NCBI RefSeq assembly: GCF_964355755.1
Contig: NC_092673.1
Coordinates: 9,369,001-9,433,000 of the forward strand
Reading direction: 5' to 3'
From: Antedon mediterranea
Taxonomy: Eukaryota; Echinodermata; Crinoidea; Comatulida; Antedonidae
Length of the DNA: 64,000 nucleotides
In this document: one piece after another, positions 11,050 to 21,612 of the stretch
How the letters are laid out: each line of letters begins with the position of its first letter
Position numbering within the stretch: the first letter of the stretch is position 1
Translations under genes and position numbers: made by a program
Notes under the pieces: model-generated
The model's database searches: none
Seen by the model: the letters and a program-made list of their open reading frames with translations, nothing else
What the model was told of the DNA's origin: nothing

Positions 11050-11560
11050 AACTGACGTGAAATAACCCTAGAAGCCTTTTCCGCAGTTAATTCGTTTTTA
11101 TCTCTTAGTTTTTCTTTTTTAGTGTGGTCTCTAGTGGCGACAAAACTAAGCCTATCATGATTTTTATTCTCCTTTCCTAATAAGTCTCCAAAATTAAGAA
11201 AGTCCCTACCAAGAATTACATCTCTTGGTAAATCACTGCAAACGCCGACCAACAAATTGTCGTCTTCGTTATTAACCTTAATATTGACGAATGCAGTAGG
11301 ATACGCTTGGACATGGTCATGGACTCCGCGCGATTAATTTTTTTAGCCGCTACTAAATCCGAATGAACAAGTTTCATATCACATCCAGAATCTATCAAAA
11401 TTTCACAATCACATCCTTCAACTATGCCTCTACAAATGTAAGGTGTACATGGTTTTGAAACAGTATATGTCCTTGTCGACAAAAATCCAACATTTCTACG
11501 ACAATATCGTTCAATATGGCCTACTTTTTTGCACCGTCTACAAACGCGAGGTTGTCTAGC
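11007..11560 (-). pseudogene. Gmr1-like CCHC zinc knuckle and aspartic protease
   Basis: Reading right to left, a CRRCKKVGHIERYC knuckle (CX2CX4HX4C; about 11550-11490) is followed by a retropepsin: EILIDSGCDMKLVH, with the DSG active site, in the frame 11482-11216. After a frameshift near 11330 comes the second conserved segment PRDVILGRDFL (frame 11255-11007). A charged tail runs into the 249-bp repeat. It is one gag-pol region broken by at least one indel. Confidence 0.7.
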
Positions 11561-12019
11561 GTCAGATTGTGATTTCTGAAAGTTATCATGGGCATTATTA
11601 TTACCCTACTGTCAACTTCAAGAGTGCCTTTCACTGTTTCGCCTGGTTGTTTCTATTTTCGTGTTTTCTATTTTGAAACTTTTTCTCAAAATCGATACCT
11701 TTTCTAGCTTAAAAATATAATTATCTGCTAATTCCGCAGCATTTAATCCAGAATCTGGTTTATGTTCTTTAATCCAAATTTTTACCCTGTGGGCATAATA
11801 TTTATCAATTGCTCTAAAATAACAATTTCAGCTAAATCATCTTTGCTTTTATCAGCAGGCTTAGCCCACTTAGTAAATAAAATCTTTCAACCTAACATAC
11901 ATAACTTTCTTCACTTTTCTTTTACTTAACCTAAACCTTTTTCTATATGTCTCTTCCGTTATGTCATAACTTTGTAATATTGATTTCTTCACTATGTCGT
12001 ACTGGTTACTTTCTGTCAC
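11561..12019 (-). pseudogene. Gmr1-like gag, decayed C-terminal part
   Basis: This lies between the gag frame at 12304-12020 and the zinc knuckle. No long frame survives on the minus strand, but position and continuity make it the remaining gag/nucleocapsid linker. Confidence 0.4.
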
Positions 12020-12305
12020 TCATAGTGATGCATAGACTGCTCTTGCTTTGCCTGTCAAAGGTGGTATCAGTTTTACTACCCAGTGTTCTTTTCGCCACTC
12101 ATAGGTGTTAGCAATTCGTTCAAACGTAGTGAGATAATTTTCAATATCGTCACTATCAGAAAGTTTTGCAATCTGAACTCCTTTCAATTTCATTATGTCT
12201 TTTAATCGTCTCTCCTCACAGTCCTTTTGCTTATCCATTAACGCCATTACTAACGCTTGCTGTTTTTCCATATCTTCCCTACGTGAACGTTCTTGTCTTT
12301 CCATT
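12020..12305 (-). pseudogene. Gmr1-like gag, central part
   Basis: A frame of 94 residues opens with a basic coiled-coil-like stretch (MERQERSRREDMEKQQ) and continues into LSDSDDIENYLTTFERIA and WVVKLIPPLTGKARAVY. These are classic gypsy-superfamily gag capsid motifs. It is the direct continuation of 18130-17906: with the gypsy element and one TSD removed, the codons join in frame (KHKEV then MERQER). Confidence 0.75.
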
Positions 12306-12309
12306 ACTT
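12306..12309. repeat. Target-site duplication (left) of the gypsy element
   Basis: ACTT, repeated at 17906-17909. It lies inside the gag frame of the Gmr1-like element. Confidence 0.75.
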
Positions 12310-12736
12310 TGTAGCAGACCTACCACATAGCTTTTAAACAATTCAACATTTACTTTTAATTTGATTATTTATACATCCTCTATATATCTCTTTATTTAAC
12401 CTCACATTGACAGGTTACCTTCACTTTTCTAGCTAATGGATTTTAAGAATGTTAATGACTCTAACAGAAAACCACATTAATTCTCTTAATCCTAATTGGT
12501 CAGATGAGATGGGCCTAGCCCAATATTACCATGCACTGACCACATTATTAACACACTCTTTTCTCAACCAGCATCTTAGCTACACCGTTTATTGCATTGT
12601 CTTATCAAATATTGTATATTGTATATTTTATCTATTTATTGAGAATCCTCACTTGATTCACTTGGAATAAATTGCATAGTTTACTGTATACATTTAGTAG
12701 TTGTTTTATTTTACCGTTGCGCCGACAATAACTAAA
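12310..12736 (+). repeat. 5' LTR of the gypsy element
   Basis: It starts TGTAGCAGACC and ends AATAACTAAA. It differs from the right LTR by about one substitution (near 12514) and a 6-bp indel near 12682. Such similarity indicates a recent insertion. Confidence 0.9.
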
Positions 12737-12737
12737 G

Positions 12738-12751
12738 TGGTGACCCTCGAC
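12738..12751 (+). promoter_or_regulatory. Primer binding site of the gypsy element
   Basis: TGGTGACCCTCGAC directly follows the LTR. It starts with TGG, as expected for pairing with a tRNA CCA end. Confidence 0.6.
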
Positions 12752-12776
12752 TTTCTTATACCGAATTTAATTTAAA

Positions 12777-13690
12777 ATGGAAGGACAACAGCAACAACGA
12801 CAGCTACCGCAACCTCCAGCACAACCCCAGCACCAGGAACAACCTGTGATGCCCGCTCCTGACGCAGCAACCGTCAACAGGCCAATTTCTTCTGTAGCGT
12901 TGAAACTGCCTCCATACTGGCCCAATGATCCGATATTGTGGTTCACCCAAGTGGAAGCACAGTTCACAACGCGTGGGATTACAGTAGATGCTACAAAATA
13001 CGCTTACTTAGTCGGATCATTGCAACCTGAAATTGCGCAGGAAGTTCGGGATCTACTTCTCAACCCGCCTACTGATAACAGGTATGTGAACTTGAAAGAT
13101 ACCTTAATACGTCGGACAACTGACTCCGACCAACAGCGCCTCCGCCAACTCCTGACGGCCGAGGAGTTGGGGGGATAGGAAACCGTCGCAATTATACCGA
13201 CGGATGTTACAACTCTTAGGCGACAGGCCACTCGAATCTTCAATTATGAAACAAATATTCTTAAGTCGCCTCCCAACTAATGTACAGCTTATCCTAGCTT
13301 CAACCAAGGATGAGTTGGACCTGGGAAGCTTGACATCCTTGGCTGACAAAATTATTGAAGTATCTGTAACTGCAACTGCGGCAACAAGTGTATCGGCAGT
13401 ACACACGGACAATACACCCTCCTTATCTGCGACCCTTGAAACCCTGCAAAAACAGATTCAACACCTGTCAACACAAGTTAATTCCTTGCAATCTGACCGA
13501 CGGCACAACAGACATCAAAGTCGCAGCACAAGTCGACATCAAAATCGATCGCGTGGTAGGCATTCATCTCCTGCTCAACCTAACAGTACCAATCGCTCAG
13601 CTCAACATTCAAACAACACTCCTCAACTCTGTTGGTACCATGACAAATTTGGAGTAAATGCTCGAAAATGCAATCCGCCGTGTTCGGAAA
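12777..13690 (+). pseudogene. Gypsy gag (frameshifted)
   Basis: The first frame (12777-13178) starts at an ATG after a Gln-rich leader and contains the capsid motif PPYWPNDPILWFTQVEAQF. It then hits a stop because of one extra G in a G run at about 13168-13174. The second frame (to about 13690) carries SLADKIIEV and an Arg/Ser-rich basic linker with repeated RSTSRHQNRSRG-like units. It ends in a zinc motif, CWYHDKFGVNARKCNPPC. This gag type pairs with CsRn1-like gypsy elements. The inserted LINE tail begins right after the zinc motif. Confidence 0.8.
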
Positions 13691-14338
13691 ACTCCAACGC
13701 CGACAACTCCCTGTTAGGTACCGCATTGTTTTTAAAATATTACTCTTTGTTTTTAAGTCTATAAATGGCATGGCTCCTGAATATATTTCTGACATGCTTA
13801 GGCTGTATGTTCCCGGACGTAATCTGCGTTCTAGTGACTCGCTGCTTCTACATCAGCCTAAGTCTCACCACTCATGGGGTGACAGAGCATTCTCCGTTAC
13901 TGCTCCTCGTCTGTGGAATGCTCTACCGAGCTTCATAAGATTTTGCAAAACTGTTGATACTTTTTAAAAATTATTAAAAACACATTTATTCATTAAGGCA
14001 TATGGAAATCATGAGGTTTCTTAAAGTTTTTTAGACTTAGAATTGTTTTGTATACCTTTTCCTGGCCAGCATTATCTTTGGGGTGCCTCTGTCTTGGTTG
14101 TTGTCTCTGAGCACCCGGTCGTCTGTGGCAAGGCAAATGTGTATCCTGCTCCTTTGTTTGGTCACCTAGGTAGGGGTCCGGGACCGCGACAGAACGACAA
14201 CGGATGGGGACCCTCCAAAGAAATTGCATTTTATTTGTCAGGAATGTGTATGATTTATTTCTTTTTTATTTTTAAATGCGCCTTGAGCACTCTGGAGTGG
14301 TATGTGCGCTATAAAAATCTTATTATTATTATTATTAT
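13688..14338 (+). mobile_element. CR1/L2-type LINE 3' tail nested in the gypsy element
   Basis: The frame through 13967 shows the usual LINE C-terminus: LPVRYRIVFKILLFVFKSING, then APEYISDML and PRLWNALPSFIR. A ~370-bp 3' UTR follows, ending in a TTA microsatellite tail (14320-14340). On both sides gypsy sequence continues: the gag zinc motif before it and the protease after it. It is 5'-truncated to the last ~100 codons. Confidence 0.8.
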
Positions 14339-14342
14339 TACG

Positions 14343-14987
14343 AATGTTGCTGGCCGTCAAATCGTAAGTCGCCTTTTCTTTATTGTAAATAAATTATCAA
14401 AACAACGTTTCCTCATAGACACTGGGGCAGAAGTTAGCGTTGTTCCACCTACTCGCCATGAGCGTCTACATAGGCGACAAGAGTCTACTTTGACTGCCGC
14501 AAATAATACATCTATCAACACTTATGGACATCGCTCTGTAACCTTAGACTTAGGTTTGAGACGAATATCTCAATGGATATTTGTTATCGCAGACGTCACA
14601 CACCCCATCATAGGGGCTGATTTTTAAAGACATTTTGGACTGTTAGTCGATATGAATAATCGACGACTCATTGACACTACCACCAACCTGAGTATTCAAG
14701 GTGTCGCCTCCAAAACTTCGCCTCTCGGTCTTATATTTACCACCCTTGAGGCTAAGTCCAATTGGGACTACATTCTTACAAAATTCCCAAACATTACACG
14801 CCCTTGTTATCAGGAAGCGTCGCTAAAACACGATGTGACACATCATATTCAGACCCATGGTCCACCAATTTCGTCACATCCTCGACGGCTCGCACATGAC
14901 CGCTGCAAAACAGCCAGACATGAATTTGAACACATGATACAGCTTGGAATTATACGCCCCTCTAAAAGTAACTGGTATGGTGCCTAA
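14343..14987 (+). pseudogene. Gypsy protease and pre-RT linker
   Basis: The active-site segment FLIDTGAEVSVVPP and the later HPIIGADF motif identify a retropepsin. An in-frame TAA at 14625-14627 interrupts just after HPIIGADF; the same frame resumes with RHFGLLVD and runs on through the linker ending [17 protein letters not shown]. The frame then changes because of a small deletion near 14975, immediately before RT. Confidence 0.85.
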
Positions 14988-17406
14988 AAAAACTCCTGGG
15001 GATTGGCGTCCCTGTAGGGATTATCGAGCATTGAACAATGCTACTGTTGCAGATCGGCATCCTATCCCGTACATGCACGATTTTACAGCATCTCTGCACG
15101 GATCCACTATATTTTCTAAGATTGATCTCGTCCGAGCTTACCATCCGATACCAGTTGAACCTGCTGATGTTCATAAAACAGCAATTACTACACCATTTGG
15201 ACTTTTTGAATTTGTTAGAATGCCATTTGGCCTCCGCAATGCCGCTCAAACTTTTCAACGTTTTATTGATCAGGTAACGCGTGGATTGGATTTTTGCTAC
15301 GCTTATATCGACGACCTGCTTGTTGCAAGTTCCAACGCCGAGGAACACGAAACTCATCTTCATCAACTATTCACACGTCTTAATGAGTATGGCGTTGTTC
15401 TCAACCCAGCGAAATGCCAATTTGGAGTTTCGTCACTCGAGTTTCTTGGACATCATGTTGATTCGCAAGGTGTCCGACCACTTCAAGTAAAGGTCGAAGC
15501 GATACAAAACTTTCCACAGCCAACTTCTTTACGCAAACTACGTGAATTCCTTGGACTTATTAACTTTTATAGGCGATTTATACCGCAGTGTGCCCAGATT
15601 TTACAACCTGTCACAGCTCTACTTGTTGGGGCAGGTAAGAAACAGGATCTGGTATGGACCGACGCAGCTTTATTGGGAGTTAATCATATTAAAGTCGCCC
15701 TCGCAAGTGCTACACTTCTCACCCATCCGCAGCCAGATGCACCTTTAAGTATCATGGTTGACGCTTCGGATGTGGCCATAGGGGGTATACTACAACAATG
15801 CATTGACAACAATTGGCAACCTATTTCATTTTTCTCACAGAAGTTGAAACCAGCGCAGACGCGATACAGCACATTTGGTCGTGAACTTTTGGCGGCATAC
15901 CTTTCAGTTAAACATTTTCGTCATTCACTTGAAGGACGCTCATTTCATATTTTTACTGACCATAAGCCACTTGTGTATGCTTTACTCGCCAAACCAAATC
16001 GTCACTCGCCACGCAAAATCCGTCATCTCGATTTCATATCTCAATTCACAACGGACATACGCCATGTGAGTGGAAAAGCTAATGCAGCAGCTGATGCATT
16101 GTCGCGAATCGAACTTAATACTTTCAGTCACAACACAACTAACATTGTTGATTTTAGTCTTATTGCTGCTGCACAAAAGAATGACGATGAATTGCACAAG
16201 CTACTTGAATCACCGTCTTCACTACAATTTCAAAACTTTCCAATTCCAACTTCTGACTCTACAATTCTTTGTGATATTTCCAAAGGCAATCCACGTCCAT
16301 ATATCTCACAAGAATTCAGACGCATAATATTTGACACTCTACATTCGCTATCACATCCTGGTATACGAGCAACACAACGTTTAATTACTGACCGTTTCGT
16401 ATGGCCAGCAATCAATCGTGATGTACGACGATGGTCTCAAACATGCATTCAATGTCAACGTTCCAAAGTACACCGGCACACCGTTTCGCCACTCTCTACT
16501 TTTTCTGCACATGACGCCCGTTTTGACCATGTACATATAGATATTGTTGGACCTCTCCCTCCGTCAAATGGTTTTTCTTATTTACTCACTTTTATCGATC
16601 GTTTTACTCGATGGCCCGAAGCCGTACCTATTCCGGATATCACAACCGATACTGTCGCACACGCATTTGTCAATCGATGGATCGCTTCATTCGGAATACC
16701 TTCAACCATTACAACAGATCGAGGAAGACAATTTGAATCTGCATTATTTCATTCACTCGCCAACTTACTAGGAACTAAGCACATTCATACAACTGCATAC
16801 CATCCTATTGCGAACGGACTTGTAGAACGTTTTCATCGACATTTGAAGGGTTCTCTCAAAGCACATAATGATCACACTAAATGGACAGAGCATTTACCTA
16901 TAGTACTTTTAGGCATTCGTACAGCCCTTAAGGCTGATCTAGGTCATAGTGCAGCTGAACTTGTTTATGGCACTACTTTAAGATTACCTGGACAATTCTT
17001 TAATTCAAACTCTGAACATTGTGATTATTCTAATTATATTGATAGATTGCGTGATAATATGAGTAAACTACGTCCCACACCTACCCGTAACTCTAACCGT
17101 AAATCCTATATCAATCAAGAAATATTTAATTGTACCCATGTTTTTGTTTGAAGGGACTCTGTTCGAAAACCCTTACAACGTCCATATGATGGTCCATTTA
17201 AGGTATTAAGTCGAACAGACAAACACTTTGTTCTCGATCTAAATGGTCGACAGGACACAGTCAGTATTGATCGCTTAAAGGTAGCTCATTTGGATACTGA
17301 GCCAAGAGCAAACCCTCACTCCCAAGCTACAAGCATCACCCCTAGTCAAACCAACCAACCCGTCACCCATTTTGGCAACCCCTCCCCGTACTACTCGTTC
17401 TGGTAG
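14970..17406 (+). pseudogene. Gypsy RT, RNase H and integrase
   Basis: The open frame 14944-17151 covers RT ([31 protein letters not shown] active site at 15304-15315), RNase H ([22 protein letters not shown]) and integrase. The integrase shows HH-CC as HSLSHPG...CIQCQ, and DDE as [19 protein letters not shown] and [14 protein letters not shown] at 17149-17151 cuts off the integrase tail. The same frame continues to 17406 with the GPF/Y-like YDGPFKVLSR and VLDLNG segments. All catalytic residues are present, so the damage is limited to the upstream deletion and this stop. Confidence 0.92.
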
Positions 17407-17473
17407 ACATGTTCATTTCCCTCAACGTTTTGTCTCGTTCTATCATTAATACTTTCACTGGAAGGGGGCTCCT

Positions 17474-17905
17474 GTAGCAGACCTACCACATAGCTTTTAA
17501 ACAATTCAACATTTACTTTTAATTTGATTATTTATACATCCTCTATATATCTCTTTATTTAACCTCACATTGACAGGTTACCTTCACTTTTCTAGCTAAT
17601 GGATTTTAAGAATGTTAATGACTCTAACAGAAAACCACATTAATTCTCTTAATCCTAATTGGTCAGATGAGATGGGCCAAGCCCAATATTACCATGCACT
17701 GACCACATTATTAACACACTCTTTTCTCAACCAGCATCTTAGCTACACCGTTTATTGCATTGTCTTATCAAATATTGTATATTGTATATTTTATCTATTT
17801 ATTGAGAATCCTCACTTGATTCACTTGGAATAAATTGCATAGTAACTGTTTACTGTATACATTTAGTAGTTGTTTTATTTTACCGTTGCGCCGACAATAA
17901 CTAAA
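17474..17905 (+). repeat. 3' LTR of the gypsy element
   Basis: It is the partner of 12310-12736, preceded by the purine tract at about 17459-17473. The right end is followed by ACTT (17906-17909). Confidence 0.9.
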
Positions 17906-18135
17906 ACTTCTTTATGTTTTACCATATCTTCTTGACGTAAACGTTCTTGGTGTTCCATCATCTGCTGCATCATAAGATTCTGTTGTTGCATTTGTTGCTG
18001 CATTTGTTGCTGCATCAACAACAACAACAGATCTTTTGAAGATGAGTCAGCCCCTGTAGGGCCGGTTATGTCCACTGGTTGGTCCAGACTCTTCTGCCTG
18101 TTGTTGAGGTTGTAATAATAATAATAATAATAACT
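17906..18135 (-). pseudogene. Gmr1-like gag, N-terminal part with Gln repeats
   Basis: The minus-strand frame reads QPVDITGPTGADSSSKD, a Leu run, MQQQ repeats (three units) and MEHQERLRQEDM. It continues in frame at 12305 after removal of the gypsy element. Upstream, an ATA microsatellite (18115-18133) disturbs the frame. Confidence 0.65.
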
Positions 18136-18387
18136 TGATTGTTTCTCTTTTATAACAGAGGCACAATTCTCAAGAGATGTGCAACAACAAAAAAACAAGG
18201 CCATATAGATGGCTGCAGTCGCGTGCTCATTAGTGTTTACCGACCGACCAACCTACCAACTGACCGAAATTACTGAACATGTTTAAAGATGTTGAAATGT
18301 AAAAAAATTTATATTTTTTTAATTTACTCGTGCGTAGCCTGTCACTTTTAACATGCTCGTATAACGTAATTTCGAGTTGAAAAGTAA
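18136..18387. other. No gene seen; GACC-type short repeats
   Basis: This is sequence inside the 5' part of the Gmr1-like element, with a short run of ACCGACC units near 18238-18262. A similar run occurs near 19035-19078. No ORF. Confidence 0.35.
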
Positions 18388-18579
18388 AGGGCCTTTCACA
18401 CCTGTTCCGGCACGGTTCCGGTCCGGCGAATCGAACGCCAATGTTTCGTTTTCACGACGCTCCACGCGGCCAAGCACCAATCGATATGCGCGTAGCCGCG
18501 TAAAAACGAAACATTGACGTTCGATTGGATTTGCCGTCGCCGGACCGGAACCGTGCCGGAGCAGGTGTGAAAGGCCTTT
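18388..18579. mobile_element. Harbinger-type MITE with long terminal inverted repeats
   Basis: The ~190-bp element is almost entirely inverted repeat. The left arm begins AGGGCCTTTCACACCTG and the right arm ends CAGGTGTGAAAGGCC. The arms share CCGGCACGGTTCCGGTCCGG and continue to TTTCGTTTT. TAA flanks both ends, fitting the TWA target of PIF/Harbinger elements. GC content is far above its surroundings. Confidence 0.75.
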
Positions 18580-19130
18580 AAGTCAAGAAAACAGAAATCG
18601 GGCAAATAGAGTGCGCAATAATATTTAACGCGTAGTGCGCGCGCAAAAAATCTGCGCACTCATGGCAATTTTGTAAACGCTTAAAATTGCCTGAAACGTA
18701 CTCTTATTTCATCGAAAATACATTTTGAAAATTTTAAGCGCGCTACGCATGCGTTACATGCGCTACGCATGTAATTGTATTGCCATATGATGATTTATGC
18801 CCTGAAATTTATGAGTTATACCAAATTTTATTTAATTGTGATTCATGGTTGTGAAGATATGATTACAAACGTGATTTCGTTAAATCGTGCGTAGACCGCG
18901 TAAATTTTTATTGCGCACCGTGAAAACATAACCACATCGATTCCTGGCCATAAAAAATATACTGTGAAAAATTGACTTAGCTAGATTAAACTGATATCAA
19001 GATAAGGTCAGAAAGCGATAAAACGCATAGTGATACCGGACCGACAGACAGACCGATGGACCGACAGACCGACCGACTGACATAGTGAACTATAGAGTCG
19101 CGTTCACGCGACTAATAAATATGGACTTAT
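18580..19130. repeat. Unclassified repeat-like stretch
   Basis: It has dispersed GCGC-rich pieces, a duplicated GCGCTACGCATG (near 18740 and 18758) and a run of GACCGAC units at 19037-19077. It ends in GTCGCGTTCACGCGACTAA with a small hairpin. No coding frame. Confidence 0.4.
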
Positions 19131-19240
19131 CTTACTACACAATCAAATACAAACATTATAAATTATTACATTAAAAAGTATATACACATTAGGTTATAAA
19201 AATACATTCAATACATTTGAGCGAAAAGTAAAAGATTGTG

Positions 19241-19945
19241 TTATGGACGGATATTATAAATTTCGTTGCGTTCTTTCCATGCAGTTGTTAAAAATAATTT
19301 ACAATATTTGTCAAAGATGTTACTTGCTAATACATAGTTAATATTGTTTATACATTGGATTTGATATTCTTCATGAATTTCTAGGTCGTCAAAAAAAAGG
19401 TGATATTTAAGTTCAGGTGAGCTTGACGTGAATAAGTCCATATTTTATGCAAATCATTGTTGTATAGATCTTCTTTAAGTTGTTTAAATATTGAGTTTCT
19501 AATATTAACTAATCTAGTACAATTGAATACAAAATGATAAATTGTTTCTTTTTCACGACAATTACATAACAAACATGATCCTAAATGTTGTGGTGACCAA
19601 GCTTCCTTTCTTCCTTCGAGTGGTAATGAGTTAGAACAAGCTTTGAATTTTAGACTTGATGCATGGTAGCTACATTTTTTCAATAAGTATTTTTCCATTT
19701 TAGGTTCATTTTTATATCTTAAGTAATTTGTTAAGGATGATTTAGTTTGAGCCTTGTTAAACCATGTTATGTTATCGTCTATAATATTTTTTTCTTTAAA
19801 ACCATTAAGCCACTTATTACAATAATCAATATTGAAAAACATTTGCAAATCAAATTTGTTTAAAATGGATTCAATCTTTTGGAGCCATTTCCAACTGAGT
19901 CTATCTTTTAGAACAAAGAGAGCTCTAATGACTGAACCGATTCTA
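19241..19945 (-). pseudogene. LINE C-terminal fragment nested in the Gmr1-like element
   Basis: The minus-strand frame includes FNIDYCNKWLNGFKEKN, then CLLCNCREKETIYHFVFNC, the CCHC-like zinc motif found at the end of many LINE ORF2 proteins. The preceding segment (to about 19945) aligns in style with RALFVLKDRLSWKW. It is frameshifted near 19430 and 19850. It sits between what looks like the start of the host gag (ATG near 20012) and the rest of that gag. Confidence 0.6.
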
Positions 19946-20014
19946 CATCAGAATCAGATTCAACGCCGCCGTTGTATTCTCTATCGGATCTTGTTGTTGA
20001 TTGTTTATCAGCCA
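19946..20014 (-). pseudogene. Candidate gag start of the Gmr1-like element
   Basis: An ATG at 20014 (minus) opens a short acidic N-terminus (MADKQSTTRSDREYNGGVES) that is abruptly replaced by LINE sequence. It lies just inside the right LTR, so it is probably the gag N-terminus. Inference from position and composition only. Confidence 0.35.
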
Positions 20015-20037
20015 TATTTAAAGCTGGATGAGGGTCT

Positions 20038-20440
20038 TGTTACTAGTTAATCGTAGTTACCGAGACGTTCACCAGTCTACTGTTCCAAATAAAATAATGC
20101 ACTGTTCCTAAAACAATGTTTGTGTACTTCCGATTAAACAAAACGTAGCACCACGGCTTCCGTAAAATATCACAGTATCGTAAGTACCACTTCCACAAAA
20201 TATATATCAATAACAGTACAGTTGATCTTAAAACAGCCACTAATCTATGGCAAAATACAGTAGAAATATTAAAAATGCTTCAATCAAAAATCCTTCTCCC
20301 TTCTTACAATTGTCATACTTCCCCGTATATACAATATGTTCATAACCTTCAAGATCATTCCTTATACTTCTTATTCTATTTGATTACATTTTCTATTAAT
20401 AGCACTTCTGGAATGTTCCTGTAAATTGTAATTTATTACA
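20038..20440 (-). repeat. LTR of the Gmr1-like element (5' LTR on the minus strand), diverged
   Basis: Positions 20272-20422 match the left LTR closely. The rest (20038-20271) is only weakly similar, starting TGTTACTAG against TGTCACGAA. The last 18 bases before TSD GTGAT differ from the left LTR interior, so this LTR has an internal deletion or recombination. Confidence 0.55.
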
Positions 20441-20560
20441 GTGATACCACGATAGTTATTAAGATCATGTCGATCACCTTTTTTAAATTTCTCGTGTGGA
20501 AATGGGCAGCCATATAAGGTACGGTACAGAGTTATTATAAAAAATCTTATGGACATGAGA
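20441..20560 (-). pseudogene. LINE A, RT finger fragment (5' side of the LTR insertion)
   Basis: The minus-strand reading gives KKGDRHDLNNYRGIT, the RT-0/1 motif of jockey/CR1 LINEs. After removal of the LTR element it joins the LNSCVATVF segment at 6160. A frameshift separates it from upstream LINE sequence near 20500. Confidence 0.7.
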
Positions 20561-20573
20561 TAGTTGTAATAAC

Positions 20574-20958
20574 TTAACCCTGCTTTAGATATTTATATAT
20601 CCGACCTTCTAGTTCAATTTTACCAATATGATTACGGGAATCTAGCTCAAAAATGAAACATACAGTCTTATTTTGGATAATTTGGAGTTTGATTGAGGCC
20701 AACCAAGAAGTGGATGAGAGCATTAGATAGTAATTTTCTGGTCCTTTGATCAAGAAATGACCATTTGTTTTTTTGATAACTGAATATGCCATAGAAGTAC
20801 CATTTAGGTTATTATCAAGTATGCAACCAAGATATTTAACATAAGATCTATTTACAACTTCTTTGTTGTCCAAAGTCTTTAAAGTCATTATATTTAGCTT
20901 TGAGTCGCTTATGGGATCCGAAGAGTATAGATTCAGTTTTTCCCGGATAAATAGATAA
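20574..20958 (-). pseudogene. LINE B, RT thumb / C-terminal part
   Basis: The segment reads NKLSIYPGKTESILFGS near 20960-20900, then, after a frameshift, VKYLGCILDNNLNG and KLQIIQNKTVCFIFELDSR. These are the post-active-site motifs of CR1-superfamily LINEs. It continues the RT frame at 24072 once the 20963-24045 element and one TTTG are removed. Confidence 0.75.
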
Positions 20959-21116
20959 TTTGTGTAACCCAGGTTTGTTTCCGCAACTTTATAATTAATC
21001 TTAACGAATAAATATAGCGCAAACGTAACTCAAATACAAAAACATCAGAACATAAATTTAAATGGAACAAAACACGGTTTATTCGACCAAACTAGAATAA
21101 AATAAAAATAAAACAA

Positions 21117-21612
21117 AAGAGAACGGAAAGTATGACTTATCTAAGGCGCCGATAAGGTTATTCAAGATAAGGTAGCTACCGCTTCCAACGGCGACCTTGA
21201 CCTCCGTCTTGCGTTTTTCGCCTTACGGTAGATGAATACAGTTGATTTATATAGCAGTCTATACAGATAATTTCGGTGTCCGAGAACCAGTGGTTCTTCG
21301 GTAGCCTATACAAAGAGCCAAAGTACATTATCAGCCTTACATGGCAATAGTCATAAAACGACTTCATAATGGCAATCGTTGTCTCAAAAATAACATAATG
21401 AAAAAGGAAAATGAAAACATTGTCTTAAAGAACAATAAATAAGTAAAAGAGGAAAATAACAATTTGCTGATCTATAGGCCTACAATGCCTATATGATATA
21501 ATAGGTCTATCTTGAGCCTGCTTACCCTAACAGTAAAAGACTAATCATGGAAACATTCCATTTATAAAAATAGGTTTAAACATAATTAATAATAATGTCA
21601 CGTTAAGTTATG
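21117..21612. repeat. Long direct repeat, copy A
   Basis: Matches 22765-23311 from AAGAGAACGGAAAG to CGTTAAGTTATG. It lacks ~60 bp that copy B and the 63-kb copy share, so copy A carries a deletion. Confidence 0.85.

Larger units (their letters stand above)
12310..17905 (+). mobile_element. Full-length Ty3/gypsy LTR retrotransposon (CsRn1-like), recently inserted
   Basis: Two nearly identical LTRs (12310-12736 and 17474-17905) flank gag and a pol with the order protease, RT, RNase H, integrase. A primer-binding-site candidate TGGTGACCCTCGAC begins one base after the left LTR (12738). A polypurine tract GGAAGGGGGCTCC precedes the right LTR. TSD is ACTT. All catalytic motifs are present, but the copy is disabled by a gag frameshift, an inserted LINE tail, two nonsense codons and a small deletion. 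The clade is inferred from the gag/RT style. Confidence 0.92.
6165..20440 (-). mobile_element. Gmr1-like LTR retrotransposon, degenerate, carrying several nested elements
   Basis: The outer ends are TG/CA-type (TGTCACGAAC on the left, TTATTACA on the right) with TSD GTGAT, inserted into LINE A. Read on the minus strand the order is LTR remnant, gag start (near 20010), gag (18120-17910 continuing at 12304-12020), CCHC knuckle (near 11550-11490), aspartic protease (11482-11007), integrase N-terminal region (7121-6855) and LTR (about 6645-6165). No RT or RNase H lies between protease and integrase, which is the Gmr1-type order; the RT itself is missing, presumably deleted. Nested inside are a Tx1-like LINE, a gypsy element, a Harbinger-type MITE and a LINE tail. 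Confidence 0.75.
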
